From: Spirochaetales bacterium
GTDB taxonomy: Bacteria > Spirochaetota > Spirochaetia > JC444 > Marispirochaetaceae
Direction of reading: 5' to 3'
DNA length: 37,411 bases
Assembly: GCA_016935695.1 (NCBI GenBank)
Contig: JAFGQL010000166.1
Coordinates: 1-37,411 of the forward strand
How positions within the stretch are numbered: position 1 is the first letter of the stretch; each line of letters starts with the position of its first letter. The translations under genes were made by a program, and so were the position numbers. Below, in pieces: positions 25,555 to 34,362 of the stretch. The notes beneath the pieces are model-generated. The model did not search any database. It was not told the DNA's origin and saw only the letters and a list, made by a program, of their open reading frames with translations.

Positions 25555-26190
25555 ATGATTGAATACATCTTCGCCCACAATATAGACGACCGGATAATCG
25601 TCCGGGCGGTTACCCTTCTGCAGGAAGGAGGGCTTGTGGCATTTCCGACAGATTCAAGCTGGAGTATCGGTTGTTCCATTCAGTCAAAAACCGGCATTGA
25701 GCGCTTGAAGAAACTGAAGGACGATCATGATGAGCATCACTTCACCCTCATCTGTTCCGGGATTCATCAGATCAGTGACCTTGCTTCCTTAAGTACGTCC
25801 CATTTCAGGACCATAAAACGCCTGACGCCGGGGCCTTTCGTGTTTGTCCTCCCCAGCCTTACCCGCATAGAGAAAATCATTCAGATGAAACGGAAAGAGA
25901 TCGGGGTGCGGATTCCCGACAATCCGGTCCCTCTGCGTCTGGTGGACGCTCTCGGGCTGCCCCTGTATTCCATTACCGCCAAACGCTCAATGATGGATGA
26001 ACGGCTTGCGGGTAACGCCTTTGATGAAGAGCTTATGTTCGACATGGGCTGGGAAATCGAGGAAATTCCCGGGGTTTCCATGGTTCTGGACCCGGGGGAG
26101 GAACATCCGCGGATCATGTCGACGGTCCTGGACCTTACCGGAGAGGAAGTTACCGTGCTCAGGCAGGGGGTCGGCGTATATGAGGGTTAG
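25555..26190 (+). CDS. Sua5/YciO/YrdC-family protein, YciO-like
   Basis: The 211-residue protein has the YrdC fold signatures LLQEGGLVAFPTDSSWSIGC (about 21-40), KLKDDHDEHHFTLIC, LTPGPFVFVLPS and KRKEIGVRIPDNP, and ends VTVLRQGVGVYEG. The pattern fits E. coli YciO better than TsaC or Sua5, so threonylcarbamoyl-AMP chemistry or a related nucleotide/RNA-binding role is expected but not certain. AGGAG precedes the ATG at 25555; the frame is open to 25480 without a better start. Its end overlaps the NUDIX gene by 11 bases, which implies coupled translation. Confidence 0.88.
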   Translation: MIEYIFAHNIDDRIIVRAVTLLQEGGLVAFPTDSSWSIGCSIQSKTGIERLKKLKDDHDEHHFTLICSGIHQISDLASLSTSHFRTIKRLTPGPFVFVLPSLTRIEKIIQMKRKEIGVRIPDNPVPLRLVDALGLPLYSITAKRSMMDERLAGNAFDEELMFDMGWEIEEIPGVSMVLDPGEEHPRIMSTVLDLTGEEVTVLRQGVGVYEG

Positions 26191-26587
26191 GGTTGCTGCG
26201 GGGGTCATCCGTCATGACGGCCGCGTCCTGATCGCCCGGAGGTCGCCGGGACAGAAACTCGCCGGGTTTTGGGAGTTTCCCGGCGGTAAAATTGAGGACG
26301 GGGAAGACCCCCTGGACGCTCTTGTCCGGGAGATCCGCGAGGAGTTTCTTTTACCGGTAAAAGCGCTCCGGGTCCTGACGGAATATGACCATTCCTACGA
26401 TTTCGGAGACCTCACCCTCATCGGCATTCTCGCCGAGGCAGCAAGCCGGGATCTGACCCTTCATGTGCATGACCAATCTGTATGGGTGCTTCCCGGAGAA
26501 CTTGACCGTTACGAGCTTGCGCCTGCCGATCTTCCGCTGTCAGCCCTTGTCGCGGGGGGCTCTGATGCCCCGTGTGTTCTGTCATAA
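26180..26587 (+). CDS. NUDIX hydrolase (MutT-like)
   Basis: The 135-residue protein carries a NUDIX box GGKIEDGEDP...REIREEF (about residues 35-59), which supplies the Glu residues for metal-dependent diphosphate cleavage. RRSPGQKLAGFWEFPGGK is typical of the MutT branch, which removes 8-oxo-dGTP or similar nucleotides; the exact substrate is unproven. I start at the ATG at 26180, inside the end of the yciO-like gene, with AGGGGG nine bases upstream. The frame extends back to 25997 but that part is only the other gene read out of frame. It converges with the decarboxylase gene with a 6-base overlap. Confidence 0.9.
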   Translation: MRVRVAAGVIRHDGRVLIARRSPGQKLAGFWEFPGGKIEDGEDPLDALVREIREEFLLPVKALRVLTEYDHSYDFGDLTLIGILAEAASRDLTLHVHDQSVWVLPGELDRYELAPADLPLSALVAGGSDAPCVLS

Positions 26588-27745
26588 AAAATAGGTTTTA
26601 AGAGGCGGAAAGCCGTTGAACTCGATGGAACTGTAGGTGCTGGTATACGCGCCGGTGGACAACCAGTACAGCCGGTCGCTGATGGCAAGGTTCAAGGGCA
26701 GAGGGTATTTGCTGTTTTCATACATAATATCCATGCTGTCGCAGGTGGGCCCCGCGATAATCGCTTCTTCCACCTCGCCGGTCCTGCCTGAATAAATCGG
26801 GTATTTTATAGCCTCGTCCAGGGTCTCGATCAGACCGGTGAACTTGCCCACGTCTGTATACACCCAACGGTTGAGGGCGGTCCTGGATTTCCGCGCGATC
26901 AGCACCACTTCGCTGACCAGTACTCCGGCGTCACCCACCAGGGAACGGCCCGGTTCAAGAATGATCTCCGGCAGATTGTCGCCGAAACTCTCATTAAGAA
27001 AACGGGTTATTTCCTGAGCATACAGATCAAGTTCGTTTGTCTTTGCCAGGTAATTCGCGGGGAATCCTCCGCCGAGGTTGATCATCTTGAGCTCTATCCT
27101 GTCTTCTTCCATGAGCCGCTCGAAAATAACCTTTACTTTACCTATTGCAGCGTCCCAGGCGCCGATGTCCCGCTGCTGGGAGCCTACATGGAATGAAATA
27201 CCGTAGGGATCCAATCCAAGGTCTTTTGCCAGAATGATCAGGTCCATGGCCATGTCGGACTGGCAGCCGAATTTCCTGGACAGGGGCCAGTCGGCTGTGT
27301 AGGTACCCTCGGTCAATATCCGGACAAACACCCTGGAACCGGGCGCGGCCTTGGCGATGCTGCGGATATCCGCTTCCGAATCGGTAGCAAAAAGGCGGAC
27401 GCCCTTGTCATAGAAATACCGGACATCCTTGCTTTTCTTTATGGTATTGCCGAAACAAATCCTCTCTGGAGCAATGCCCAGAGACAGGACCCGGTCCAGT
27501 TCGTAAATCGAGGCTATGTCAAAATTAATGTTTCTGTTTTTCATCAATGAAAGTATTTCCACCGCGGGATTGGCCTTTACGGCGTAGTACACCTTTGCAT
27601 AGGGAAAGAGGGATTCCAGTTCATCCAGCTTGCGCATGATTGTTGACGTATCGACTACTATAAATGGGGTTTCCTTGTCTTTTGAAAAGGACAGAATTTC
27701 GTCGAAGGTTTTCCGGTCCATGTATTCGTCGGGGTGTATCGGCAT
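26582..27745 (-). CDS. Fold type III PLP-dependent decarboxylase (ornithine/lysine decarboxylase type)
   Basis: The 387-residue enzyme has all the alanine-racemase-fold decarboxylase marks: YYAVKANP with the PLP Lys57, SFHVGSQ (His186), GGGFP (225-229) for the phosphate, EPGR (264-267), and GPTCDSMD with Cys335 and Asp336 at the active site across the dimer. Length and motifs match the bacterial ornithine/lysine decarboxylase group better than diaminopimelate decarboxylase or biosynthetic arginine decarboxylase. It would form putrescine or cadaverine for polyamine supply. The start is at the ATG at 27745 with GGAG eight bases upstream. A near-consensus promoter and a structured leader lie upstream. 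Confidence 0.92.
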   Translation of the reverse strand: MPIHPDEYMDRKTFDEILSFSKDKETPFIVVDTSTIMRKLDELESLFPYAKVYYAVKANPAVEILSLMKNRNINFDIASIYELDRVLSLGIAPERICFGNTIKKSKDVRYFYDKGVRLFATDSEADIRSIAKAAPGSRVFVRILTEGTYTADWPLSRKFGCQSDMAMDLIILAKDLGLDPYGISFHVGSQQRDIGAWDAAIGKVKVIFERLMEEDRIELKMINLGGGFPANYLAKTNELDLYAQEITRFLNESFGDNLPEIILEPGRSLVGDAGVLVSEVVLIARKSRTALNRWVYTDVGKFTGLIETLDEAIKYPIYSGRTGEVEEAIIAGPTCDSMDIMYENSKYPLPLNLAISDRLYWLSTGAYTSTYSSIEFNGFPPLKTYFL

Positions 27746-27778
27746 TGTGTGTGCTCCAGGGGATTTGAAAGTAGGAAA

Positions 27779-27810
27779 CCGGGCCCGCAAGGTACCCGGA
27801 TACTTTTTTT
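27779..27810. terminator. Hairpin with T-run inside the decarboxylase leader
   Basis: CCGGG (27779-27783) and CCCGG (27795-27799) form a 5-bp stem with an 11-base loop, followed on the plus strand by ATAC and seven T. On the plus strand it looks like a weak terminator but no plus-strand gene leads into it. In the minus-strand decarboxylase mRNA the same arms would form a leader hairpin upstream of the ribosome-binding site. Confidence 0.35.
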
Positions 27811-27846
27811 ACTGAATATTTTTTTGCTGTTTCACTGTTGAAATGG

Positions 27847-27875
27847 AATATAGGAGAACTTGCACGGGTTGTCAA
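27847..27875 (-). promoter_or_regulatory. Near-consensus sigma-70 promoter for the decarboxylase gene
   Basis: On the minus strand a perfect TTGACA (27870-27875) and TATATT (27847-27852) are separated by exactly 17 bases. Transcription would start near 27840, giving a leader of about 95 bases before the ATG at 27745. This is the strongest promoter I see in the window. Confidence 0.65.
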
Positions 27876-27924
27876 CCGGCTGTACGCGCTCTGTATGGGG
27901 ATTTGCCTGCACAAGTAAAAAACC

Positions 27925-27953
27925 TTGAAATTCAGGAAAACTAACGGTACCAT
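27925..27953 (+). promoter_or_regulatory. Candidate promoter for the serine-protease lipoprotein gene
   Basis: TTGAAA (27925-27930), a 17-base spacer and TACCAT (27948-27953) fit a sigma-70 promoter. It would give a leader of about 34 bases containing AAAAAGGA before the ATG at 27994. Confidence 0.45.
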
Positions 27954-27993
27954 TAGGCTTCTTGTGTACAACAACAAAAAGGATGTGTGAAAT

Positions 27994-30030
27994 ATGAAAA
28001 AAACAAGACTGACCTTTCTACTTGCAGGAGCAGCGCTGTTCATGCTGAGTTGTGTTTCCGGGGCGGGTACGGCCACAACGGACCTGTCTACGCTTGACGG
28101 GATTCTCACGATCAAGAAATCCTGTTTTGAAGTCGTGGTGAAGAAACCGGCCGAAACAACGATCACCTACGAGAAGGACCTTCCCTGGGACCTGGTCGAT
28201 ATTAATTACCGAAACGACGATTACGAGTCCCTGGGGACCGCTTTTGCCATATCGCCTACCGAGCTTATAACCGCGAATCATGTCCTTGATCTGCAGAGTG
28301 ATTCCATGCTGTACACACAGCGATTCATACGGGAAACAAAAATAGACGGAGCAGGCAACAAGGAAGAGTTCGTCTATGAGCTGGATACCATCGTTTCCGT
28401 AAACAACCATAAAGACTATGTGGTGTTTACCGTAAAGGACAAGGTGTTTGACAGCTGGCTTCCCCTGGAAATGAATTACGCCCTCAATACCAGGGTGTAT
28501 ACTGCCGGCAACGCCTACGGAGAGGGGATTGTACTCAGAGACGGCATGCTCCTTGATCAGGTTCCCGAGAGTGAAAACGGCGAGTGGAACATCCTTAAGT
28601 GTTCATCCCTCACTAACCCGGGTAACAGCGGGGGGCCGCTCCTTACTCCTGAGGGAAAGGTGATCGGTATCGTGCTTGCCAAAAAGGACGACTTTTCCTA
28701 TTCCCTCCCTGTAGCCGAAGTGCAGCGGCTTGAGGGGCTTTTCCATTTCAGGGGACAGTTCGGATTTACTCTCATGGCTGACAAACACCGCGTCGATTAT
28801 GATTATAACCTCGCCGATGAAGGCGTGGCCCTTCCTGTTCCTTACCGGGAGTATATCCAGTTTCATCAGAAGAAATATACCGCCTTCTATGAACGCGGGA
28901 TGAACGGGCTGTTTGAAGAATACAAAGAGGAGACCTTTCCCAACGGCAAGGAATCACTCCCGGCGCTGTACGGTTCCCGGCAGACCATGTTTCCCCAGAT
29001 TTTGCTGAAAGACAGCAATGACAAGAAATGGTTTTACACAAACCTGTCGCCGGAAGTGGTGACAATGGACAATAACGGTTTTATCAGATACCAGCAAATA
29101 TATAAGGATGCCGGACTCTGGTTTGTGGAGATAGAAAAGCCGGATGATATGCTTTTACAGGATCTGTATACGAATCCCCGGACGGCAATGGATTATTTTT
29201 TTAAAGGAGTGAGGTTTTCCCGTTCCCTGTACGACAATGATCCGGGAACCAGGATCCTTTCCCTGGGCGACCCCTTCGAGACAAGTGACTTTACCGATAC
29301 CTACGGCCGCGACTGGAAATTCAGCCACTGGCTCCAGGAATACAATGACAGGGTGTTCACCCTTATATCTACGCCGACTCCCAAGGGGGTTATCTTCATT
29401 TTCAATGCCTATACTTCCTCCGACAAGGTGTATTGGGAATACGACCATAAAAAGATCGTGGACTTTGTGAGCATTACCTACAGCGGAAAGAACGAAGACT
29501 GGGTTGAGTTCTTCCAGAACAGGGACCTTATTCCATCGGTGTTCGCCGATTACAGGTTTTCTTTTGAGGAAGAAAAACAGATGGACATTTCAGCGCCGGC
29601 GTTCGATATCCGCTTTGACGAATCCCTGTTCAGAATTTCCAAAAAAGACATTCTCACCCTTAATTTTGATTTTTTCAAATTTGACAATACTGTTCTCTGG
29701 GATGTTCGAAAGATCATCTATTCGGAACCCTCATCGAACAACTATTTTGTTTCCTACCGGTTCATAAAGCCGGACGCAGAGCTTCCTGAAGCGTATCACA
29801 ATGAATGGGAGGACGTCGTTGAACAGCGGCATCCGTTCAATGAAAAACCGTATATAGATGACGACGGCAACACGAAGATCGGGGCGATACACCCCCGGTT
29901 CCTTGACCACGGCCCCCTCGATAAAAACGGCTATGCGTTCTCTATCATTATGTCCAAAGACGGAAAGGAAGATGATGAAACCATGACGGGTTATCTGGAG
30001 AAACTGAAGATGAGTTACGACATCCGCTGA
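27994..30030 (+). CDS. Trypsin-like serine protease lipoprotein with large C-terminal region
   Basis: The 678-residue protein has a signal peptide and lipobox MLSC (Cys20), so it should be membrane-anchored outside the cytoplasm. Residues about 70-240 form a trypsin/DegP-like domain. It shows LITANHVL with His96, NHKDYVVF with Asp141 and NPGNSGGPL with Ser212, a complete catalytic triad, and ends GIVLAKKDDFSYSLPV. There is no PDZ domain, unlike DegP/HtrA. The remaining roughly 430 residues are rich in Phe, Tyr, Asp and Lys, look beta-rich, and match no family I recognise. AAAAAGGA precedes the ATG. The lipB gene starts five bases after its stop, so the two are likely co-transcribed. Confidence 0.88.
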   Translation: MKKTRLTFLLAGAALFMLSCVSGAGTATTDLSTLDGILTIKKSCFEVVVKKPAETTITYEKDLPWDLVDINYRNDDYESLGTAFAISPTELITANHVLDLQSDSMLYTQRFIRETKIDGAGNKEEFVYELDTIVSVNNHKDYVVFTVKDKVFDSWLPLEMNYALNTRVYTAGNAYGEGIVLRDGMLLDQVPESENGEWNILKCSSLTNPGNSGGPLLTPEGKVIGIVLAKKDDFSYSLPVAEVQRLEGLFHFRGQFGFTLMADKHRVDYDYNLADEGVALPVPYREYIQFHQKKYTAFYERGMNGLFEEYKEETFPNGKESLPALYGSRQTMFPQILLKDSNDKKWFYTNLSPEVVTMDNNGFIRYQQIYKDAGLWFVEIEKPDDMLLQDLYTNPRTAMDYFFKGVRFSRSLYDNDPGTRILSLGDPFETSDFTDTYGRDWKFSHWLQEYNDRVFTLISTPTPKGVIFIFNAYTSSDKVYWEYDHKKIVDFVSITYSGKNEDWVEFFQNRDLIPSVFADYRFSFEEEKQMDISAPAFDIRFDESLFRISKKDILTLNFDFFKFDNTVLWDVRKIIYSEPSSNNYFVSYRFIKPDAELPEAYHNEWEDVVEQRHPFNEKPYIDDDGNTKIGAIHPRFLDHGPLDKNGYAFSIIMSKDGKEDDETMTGYLEKLKMSYDIR

Positions 30031-30035
30031 CGTTC

Positions 30036-30755
30036 ATGGCAGGTATCATAGTTCCGGATTCGCCGCTTCATGTGTATATTCTGGGCAGAATGGAGTACAG
30101 GGAAGCCCTTGCGCTGCAGATGAACCTGGCCCGTGAAAGGAGGGAGGAGAGGATTCCCGACATCCTGCTGCTCCTCGAACATCCTCCTGTCATTACCCTC
30201 GGCAAACGCGGCGGCAGCGGAGACATCCTTCTTAGCCGGGAGGTACTCGCCGCGAAAGGCGTGGATGTGGTGGAGATCGACCGCGGCGGCCAGGTCACCT
30301 ACCACGGGCCGGGGCAGATGGTAGGGTACTTCATCTGTAACCTGTACGAACATCAGCGAAAGGTTCGGCTTTTTGTGGAACGCATCGAACAGAGCGTCAT
30401 CTCTTTTTTACGCAAGGAATGGGACATACCGTCCCGGGCCGACCGGGACAATGTAGGTATCTGGGCAGGCGACGAGAAAATTGCCGCCATAGGCATCAGC
30501 ATTGCCCGGGGCATCACGATGCACGGCTTCGCCCTCAACATCACCACAGACTTGTCTCATTTCGGGTGGATCGTCCCCTGCGGTATTACCGACAAAGGAG
30601 TGACATCGGTGGAGAAACTCCTTGCTTCCGACAGCTCTGGCGCGGTATCTGTGGACATGGACAGTCTCAAACGGCGCATGGCACAGGTGATACAGGAGAC
30701 CTTCGGATACCCCGAAATGAGTGTGTTTCATGGGCCGCCGCAGCCTGGCTTTTGA
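30036..30755 (+). CDS. lipB: Lipoyl(octanoyl) transferase LipB
   Basis: The 239-residue enzyme moves octanoate from acyl-carrier protein to lipoyl domains, the first step of lipoate synthesis. The signature RGGQVTYHGPGQ (83-94) is intact, as are the catalytic Lys148 (in EKIAAIG) and Cys182 (in IVPCGI). HGFALNITTDL and KGVTSVEKLL are also typical. Length is normal. The start is five bases after the protease gene stop, with no strong ribosome-binding site, so it probably depends on that transcript. No lipA gene is in the window. Confidence 0.95.
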   Translation: MAGIIVPDSPLHVYILGRMEYREALALQMNLARERREERIPDILLLLEHPPVITLGKRGGSGDILLSREVLAAKGVDVVEIDRGGQVTYHGPGQMVGYFICNLYEHQRKVRLFVERIEQSVISFLRKEWDIPSRADRDNVGIWAGDEKIAAIGISIARGITMHGFALNITTDLSHFGWIVPCGITDKGVTSVEKLLASDSSGAVSVDMDSLKRRMAQVIQETFGYPEMSVFHGPPQPGF

Positions 30756-30781
30756 ATAAGTAAACAGGATAGTTGTTATAT

Positions 30782-30793
30782 CCCTTTTAAGGG
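30782..30793 (+). promoter_or_regulatory. Palindrome overlapping the ribosome-binding site of the 30804 gene
   Basis: CCCTTTTAAGGG is a perfect 12-bp palindrome whose 3' arm is part of the AAGGGGG ribosome-binding site. It could mask that site by pairing between transcripts or be a DNA-binding site. The two-base loop makes a simple hairpin unlikely. Confidence 0.3.
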
Positions 30794-30803
30794 GGTAATC
30801 GGC

Positions 30804-31430
30804 ATGCAGTATCGATCATGTCTGTTTTTTTTCAGTCTCCTTTTATTATGCCCATCCTGCCACACCTGGCAGCGGAACATAACAGTCGGGGAGGTATCCT
30901 ATTCGAAATTCCGGTACACAGGACGCGAAAGGGAAAGCGAATATGCGTATTCAATAGGAATGCTTGCAGAAGTGGCCCGGGTGAACGGCCTTATGTACAA
31001 AGGCTACCTTCACCTTCGCGGAAACGGGACCGTCTCGGGCGGAATCCTGGCACAACCTGTATTCCTGTGCGAAACCCTTTTTCCCGAGAACACCTGGGTT
31101 TCCTTCAGTCCGGAGGGCTGGCTTGAAACCTGCGCCCTGCCTGATTCCATGGACATTCAGGGGTTTCCTGTTTTAGGCACCGGAGGGGGAGTCAAAGGGG
31201 CCCATGCTTCTTTTTACCCAAGCGGTGATCTGCGCTTGTTTTTTACCGGGAAGGATATGGAAGTGGACGGTATTCCCTGCAAGGGCGGTTTGCTTTCGTA
31301 TATTGAACTTTACTCCGGCGGCAGATTGAAAAAATGCACTTTGTCCAGGGATGTGGTAATAGACGGAATCCTCTACAGAAAAGGGAGCGGGCTCAAGCTT
31401 ACAGAGACCGGACGCATACTGGCCGAATAG
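30804..31430 (+). CDS. Small lipoprotein with internal MORN/YwqK-like repeats
   Basis: The 208-residue protein has a signal peptide and lipobox CPSC (Cys19). The mature part contains about four imperfect repeats of roughly 30 residues around a G-x-L strand and a later (V/I)DG(I/F)-x-(Y/C) turn. Examples are FYPSGDLRLFFTG..MEVDGIPCKGG and LYSGGRLKKCTL..VVIDGILYRKG. This resembles MORN or YwqK-type beta-hairpin repeats, but I cannot assign a family. AAGGGGG precedes the ATG. It lies 48 bases behind lipB on the same strand and converges with the UvrA-family gene. Function unknown. Confidence 0.75.
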   Translation: MQYRSCLFFFSLLLLCPSCHTWQRNITVGEVSYSKFRYTGRERESEYAYSIGMLAEVARVNGLMYKGYLHLRGNGTVSGGILAQPVFLCETLFPENTWVSFSPEGWLETCALPDSMDIQGFPVLGTGGGVKGAHASFYPSGDLRLFFTGKDMEVDGIPCKGGLLSYIELYSGGRLKKCTLSRDVVIDGILYRKGSGLKLTETGRILAE

Positions 31431-31438
31431 CCCGCGGT

Positions 31439-34354
31439 TTACGCGATCGCTTTTTTCCGGCGCTTTTGCATCGGTAATGGGTCGTCCAGCACTTTTCTCA
31501 ATTCGACCCCGGTGTACGAGTTCCTTGTGCCGGCAACCTGTTCAGGAGTTCCTTCGGCTACCACCATGCCTCCGCCTTTGCCTCCTTCCGGTCCCAGGTC
31601 GACGATGTGATCCGCGGATTTGATCAAATCAAGGTTATGCTCAATGACGATGACCGTGTTTCCCCGGTCTACGATCCTGTTAAGGCATTTGAGCAGAAGT
31701 TTTATATCCTCGATGTGGAGCCCTGTCGTCGGTTCGTCGAGGATGTAGAGGGAACGCTGGCGTTTGCGTTTCGACAGCTCCGTTGCGAGTTTGATCCTTT
31801 GGGATTCGCCCCCCGAAAGGGTATTCGAGTGCTGGCCGAGGGCAATATAGCCGAGCCCGATGCTGCACAAGACGTTCAGTTTGTTTCGCAGGTACGGTAT
31901 GTCGTCAAAGAACCCCTTTGCTTCGGACAATGTCATGTTGAGTACGTCGTTGATGGTTTTGCCTTTGTATTTGACCATAAGCACGTTCTCGTTGTAGCGC
32001 TTGCCCTCGCAAACCGGACAGTGGGACTTGATGTCGGGCATGTAATAGAGTTTGGTTATGATATATCCGTGTCCGCCGCATTCGGGGCAACGCCCTCCCG
32101 TTGAAAACTGGCTGAACTCCGTAATGGAGAACCCCTGCTCCCGTGCCTCATCGGTGTCGGCGAAAAGCTTGCGTATTCTGTCGAACAAGCCGATATACGT
32201 GGCCGGCGTCGACATACTTGTTTTTCCTATAGGTGACTGGTCGATGCTGATGATGTCGCTTATCTGTTCAAGGCCTTCTATACGGTCGTGTTTGCCTGCC
32301 GCCATCTGCCTTCCCGAATGCAGCGCGATGCGCTTGTATTTCTCGTTGAACGCCTGGTAATACAGTATGTCGTTTATGAGAGTGCTTTTTCCCGAACCGC
32401 TCACCCCGGTAATGCAGGTGAGGGTAGAAAGGGGAATGGCCACATCGATGCGTTTGAGATTGTTTTCCCGCGCGCCCCGTATGCATATCCACCCATTGCC
32501 CTTTCTGCGGACGTTTGGAACCGCTATGGATTTAGCGCCCGAAATATACGGAGCAATGATAGATGGTTCGCAGCCGGTGATTTCCGATGACGTTCCTGCG
32601 AAAAGCACTTCACCGCCCTTCTCCCCTGGGCCCGGCCCGAGTTCCACCAGGTAGTCGGCGCTCTTTATGGTTTCAAGGTCGTGTTCGATGACGACCACCG
32701 TGTTGCCTTCTCCCTGGAGTTTTCTCATGGCCGTTATGATGCGGCTGATGTCCCGCTGATGCAGCCCTATGCTGGGCTCATCGAGGATGTACAGCATGCC
32801 TAACAGACCTGAATTGATCTGGGTGGAAAGCCGGATGCGCTGGTATTCTCCTCCGGAGAGGCTGTCTGATTTGCGGCCTAGATTGATATACCCCAGGCCG
32901 AGTTCAATCAGATTGTCCAGTCGCTTGAGCAATTCCTCTATGACCGTTTTTACCTGCTTCTGTCCTTCCAGACCGGAGATGAAACTCCGGACGTCGTTGA
33001 TTTCCATGCAGCGCACAGCGTGTATGTTTCTGCCGTCTATGGTGATCGCAAGACGGTCGTTGCGCAGACCTGTTCCGCCGCAGTCGGGGCAAATGTATTC
33101 TGCCATAAGACGTTTGAACAGGTTGGTTTCGTACTCCTTCATGTTGCCCCTGTTGCGCGCCCACCTGTACCAGTTGTCAACCTTGGTGACCATTCCCTCG
33201 AAGGCAACGGCTTTCCCGATATCAGAACGGTATTTCACCGGTTTGTCAGGCGCTTCCACAAGGATGAACTTTTCACCTTTGGTTCCATACAGAATGACAT
33301 CCTGAATATGCTGGGGCAGATCCTCAAAGGGTGTGCTCATAGAGAATCCGTAATGCAGTGCCATGCTGTACAGAAGCATGTAGCGGTTCGGATGCAGCAC
33401 GCTCCACAGCCCGTTGTCAATGGCGCCTCTCCCGAGGCTCTTGTGCGGCTTGGATACGACGAACTCCGGCCTCCCCTGGAGGGTCGTTCCCAGCCCTTTG
33501 CAGGTATGGCAGGCCGAGTCGGAATCGTTGGGAGAAAAGTAATACGGCAGCAGTTCTCCCGTAAGGTAATGATGTCTTGGGCAGGCGAGGCCTTCGAAAA
33601 AGGAGTCCTTCAGTTTTTTGCTCACTTCTTTGCCTGCGAGTTCTATCCTTATCCTCCGGTCCTGTCCGTGAATGACCGATTTGAGTATCTGTATCATCGC
33701 GTCATATTTTATTTCGCCTTTCACGAAGTTATCGTACAGCGCTTCAATAAGGTAATGTTCTTCTTCTACCAGCTCAATGTCATCGGAAAGGGAACGTTCA
33801 ATGCCGTCGATCCGCACCCTGGAAATGCCCTTCTGTCGTATATGATCGAGCAGATATGCGTAGTTCTCGCCATATATCTTGTCCATCAGCTTGTACAGGC
33901 GGATCTCGACGCCGTCTGGCAGATTTGCGATCCGTTCGCCTATCTGGGTTATCTTTTTCACATCGAAAGGTTCGCCGCATACCGGGCATACGGACTGGGC
34001 AATGTTTGCGAACAATACCCGGAGGTATCCATCGATTTCGGTAATGGTACCCACATAGGAACGCGGATTTACCACGCCTTTCTTCTGGTCGATGGCGATG
34101 ACCGGCGACAAACCGTGGACGAAATCGAAGTCCGCTTTTCTCCCTTGGGAGATATAGCGTTTTGACTGCTGGCCCATTGTCTCCAGGAGTTTCCGCTGTC
34201 CTTCACGGTACAGGATATCGTGGACCAGCGTTGATTTGCCAGACCCGGAAACGCCCGTGCACACGGTCAGGTGTTCCCGCGGAATAATGACGTCTATGTT
34301 TTTCAGGTTGTTTTCCCGCGCGCCGTGTATTGATATGATTGTATTCATTTTCAT
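31439..34354 (-). CDS. uvrA: UvrA-family excinuclease ABC subunit A, divergent
   Basis: The 971-residue protein has the UvrA layout: split ABC domain I with Walker A GVSGSGKST (34-42), a UvrB-binding-like region (LLDHIRQKGISRVRIDG), signature LSGGEYQRIRLSTQ and Walker B LYILDEPSIGLHQRD. Domain II has GVSGSGKST, LSGGESQRIKLATEL and LYILDEPTTGLH. Zinc-type motifs are CPVCG, CPDCGG and CPECGG...CPVCEGKRYN; one expected CxxC pair reads CPRH. The N-terminal stretch REGQRKLLETMGQQSKRYIS departs from the usual UvrA sequence, so it may be a second UvrA-like paralogue, some of which serve in drug tolerance, not general repair. AAGGAG precedes the ATG. It follows a nucleotidyltransferase gene by eight bases and is likely co-transcribed. 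Confidence 0.88.
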   Translation of the reverse strand: MKMNTIISIHGARENNLKNIDVIIPREHLTVCTGVSGSGKSTLVHDILYREGQRKLLETMGQQSKRYISQGRKADFDFVHGLSPVIAIDQKKGVVNPRSYVGTITEIDGYLRVLFANIAQSVCPVCGEPFDVKKITQIGERIANLPDGVEIRLYKLMDKIYGENYAYLLDHIRQKGISRVRIDGIERSLSDDIELVEEEHYLIEALYDNFVKGEIKYDAMIQILKSVIHGQDRRIRIELAGKEVSKKLKDSFFEGLACPRHHYLTGELLPYYFSPNDSDSACHTCKGLGTTLQGRPEFVVSKPHKSLGRGAIDNGLWSVLHPNRYMLLYSMALHYGFSMSTPFEDLPQHIQDVILYGTKGEKFILVEAPDKPVKYRSDIGKAVAFEGMVTKVDNWYRWARNRGNMKEYETNLFKRLMAEYICPDCGGTGLRNDRLAITIDGRNIHAVRCMEINDVRSFISGLEGQKQVKTVIEELLKRLDNLIELGLGYINLGRKSDSLSGGEYQRIRLSTQINSGLLGMLYILDEPSIGLHQRDISRIITAMRKLQGEGNTVVVIEHDLETIKSADYLVELGPGPGEKGGEVLFAGTSSEITGCEPSIIAPYISGAKSIAVPNVRRKGNGWICIRGARENNLKRIDVAIPLSTLTCITGVSGSGKSTLINDILYYQAFNEKYKRIALHSGRQMAAGKHDRIEGLEQISDIISIDQSPIGKTSMSTPATYIGLFDRIRKLFADTDEAREQGFSITEFSQFSTGGRCPECGGHGYIITKLYYMPDIKSHCPVCEGKRYNENVLMVKYKGKTINDVLNMTLSEAKGFFDDIPYLRNKLNVLCSIGLGYIALGQHSNTLSGGESQRIKLATELSKRKRQRSLYILDEPTTGLHIEDIKLLLKCLNRIVDRGNTVIVIEHNLDLIKSADHIVDLGPEGGKGGGMVVAEGTPEQVAGTRNSYTGVELRKVLDDPLPMQKRRKKAIA

Positions 34355-34362
34355 CCAACTCC

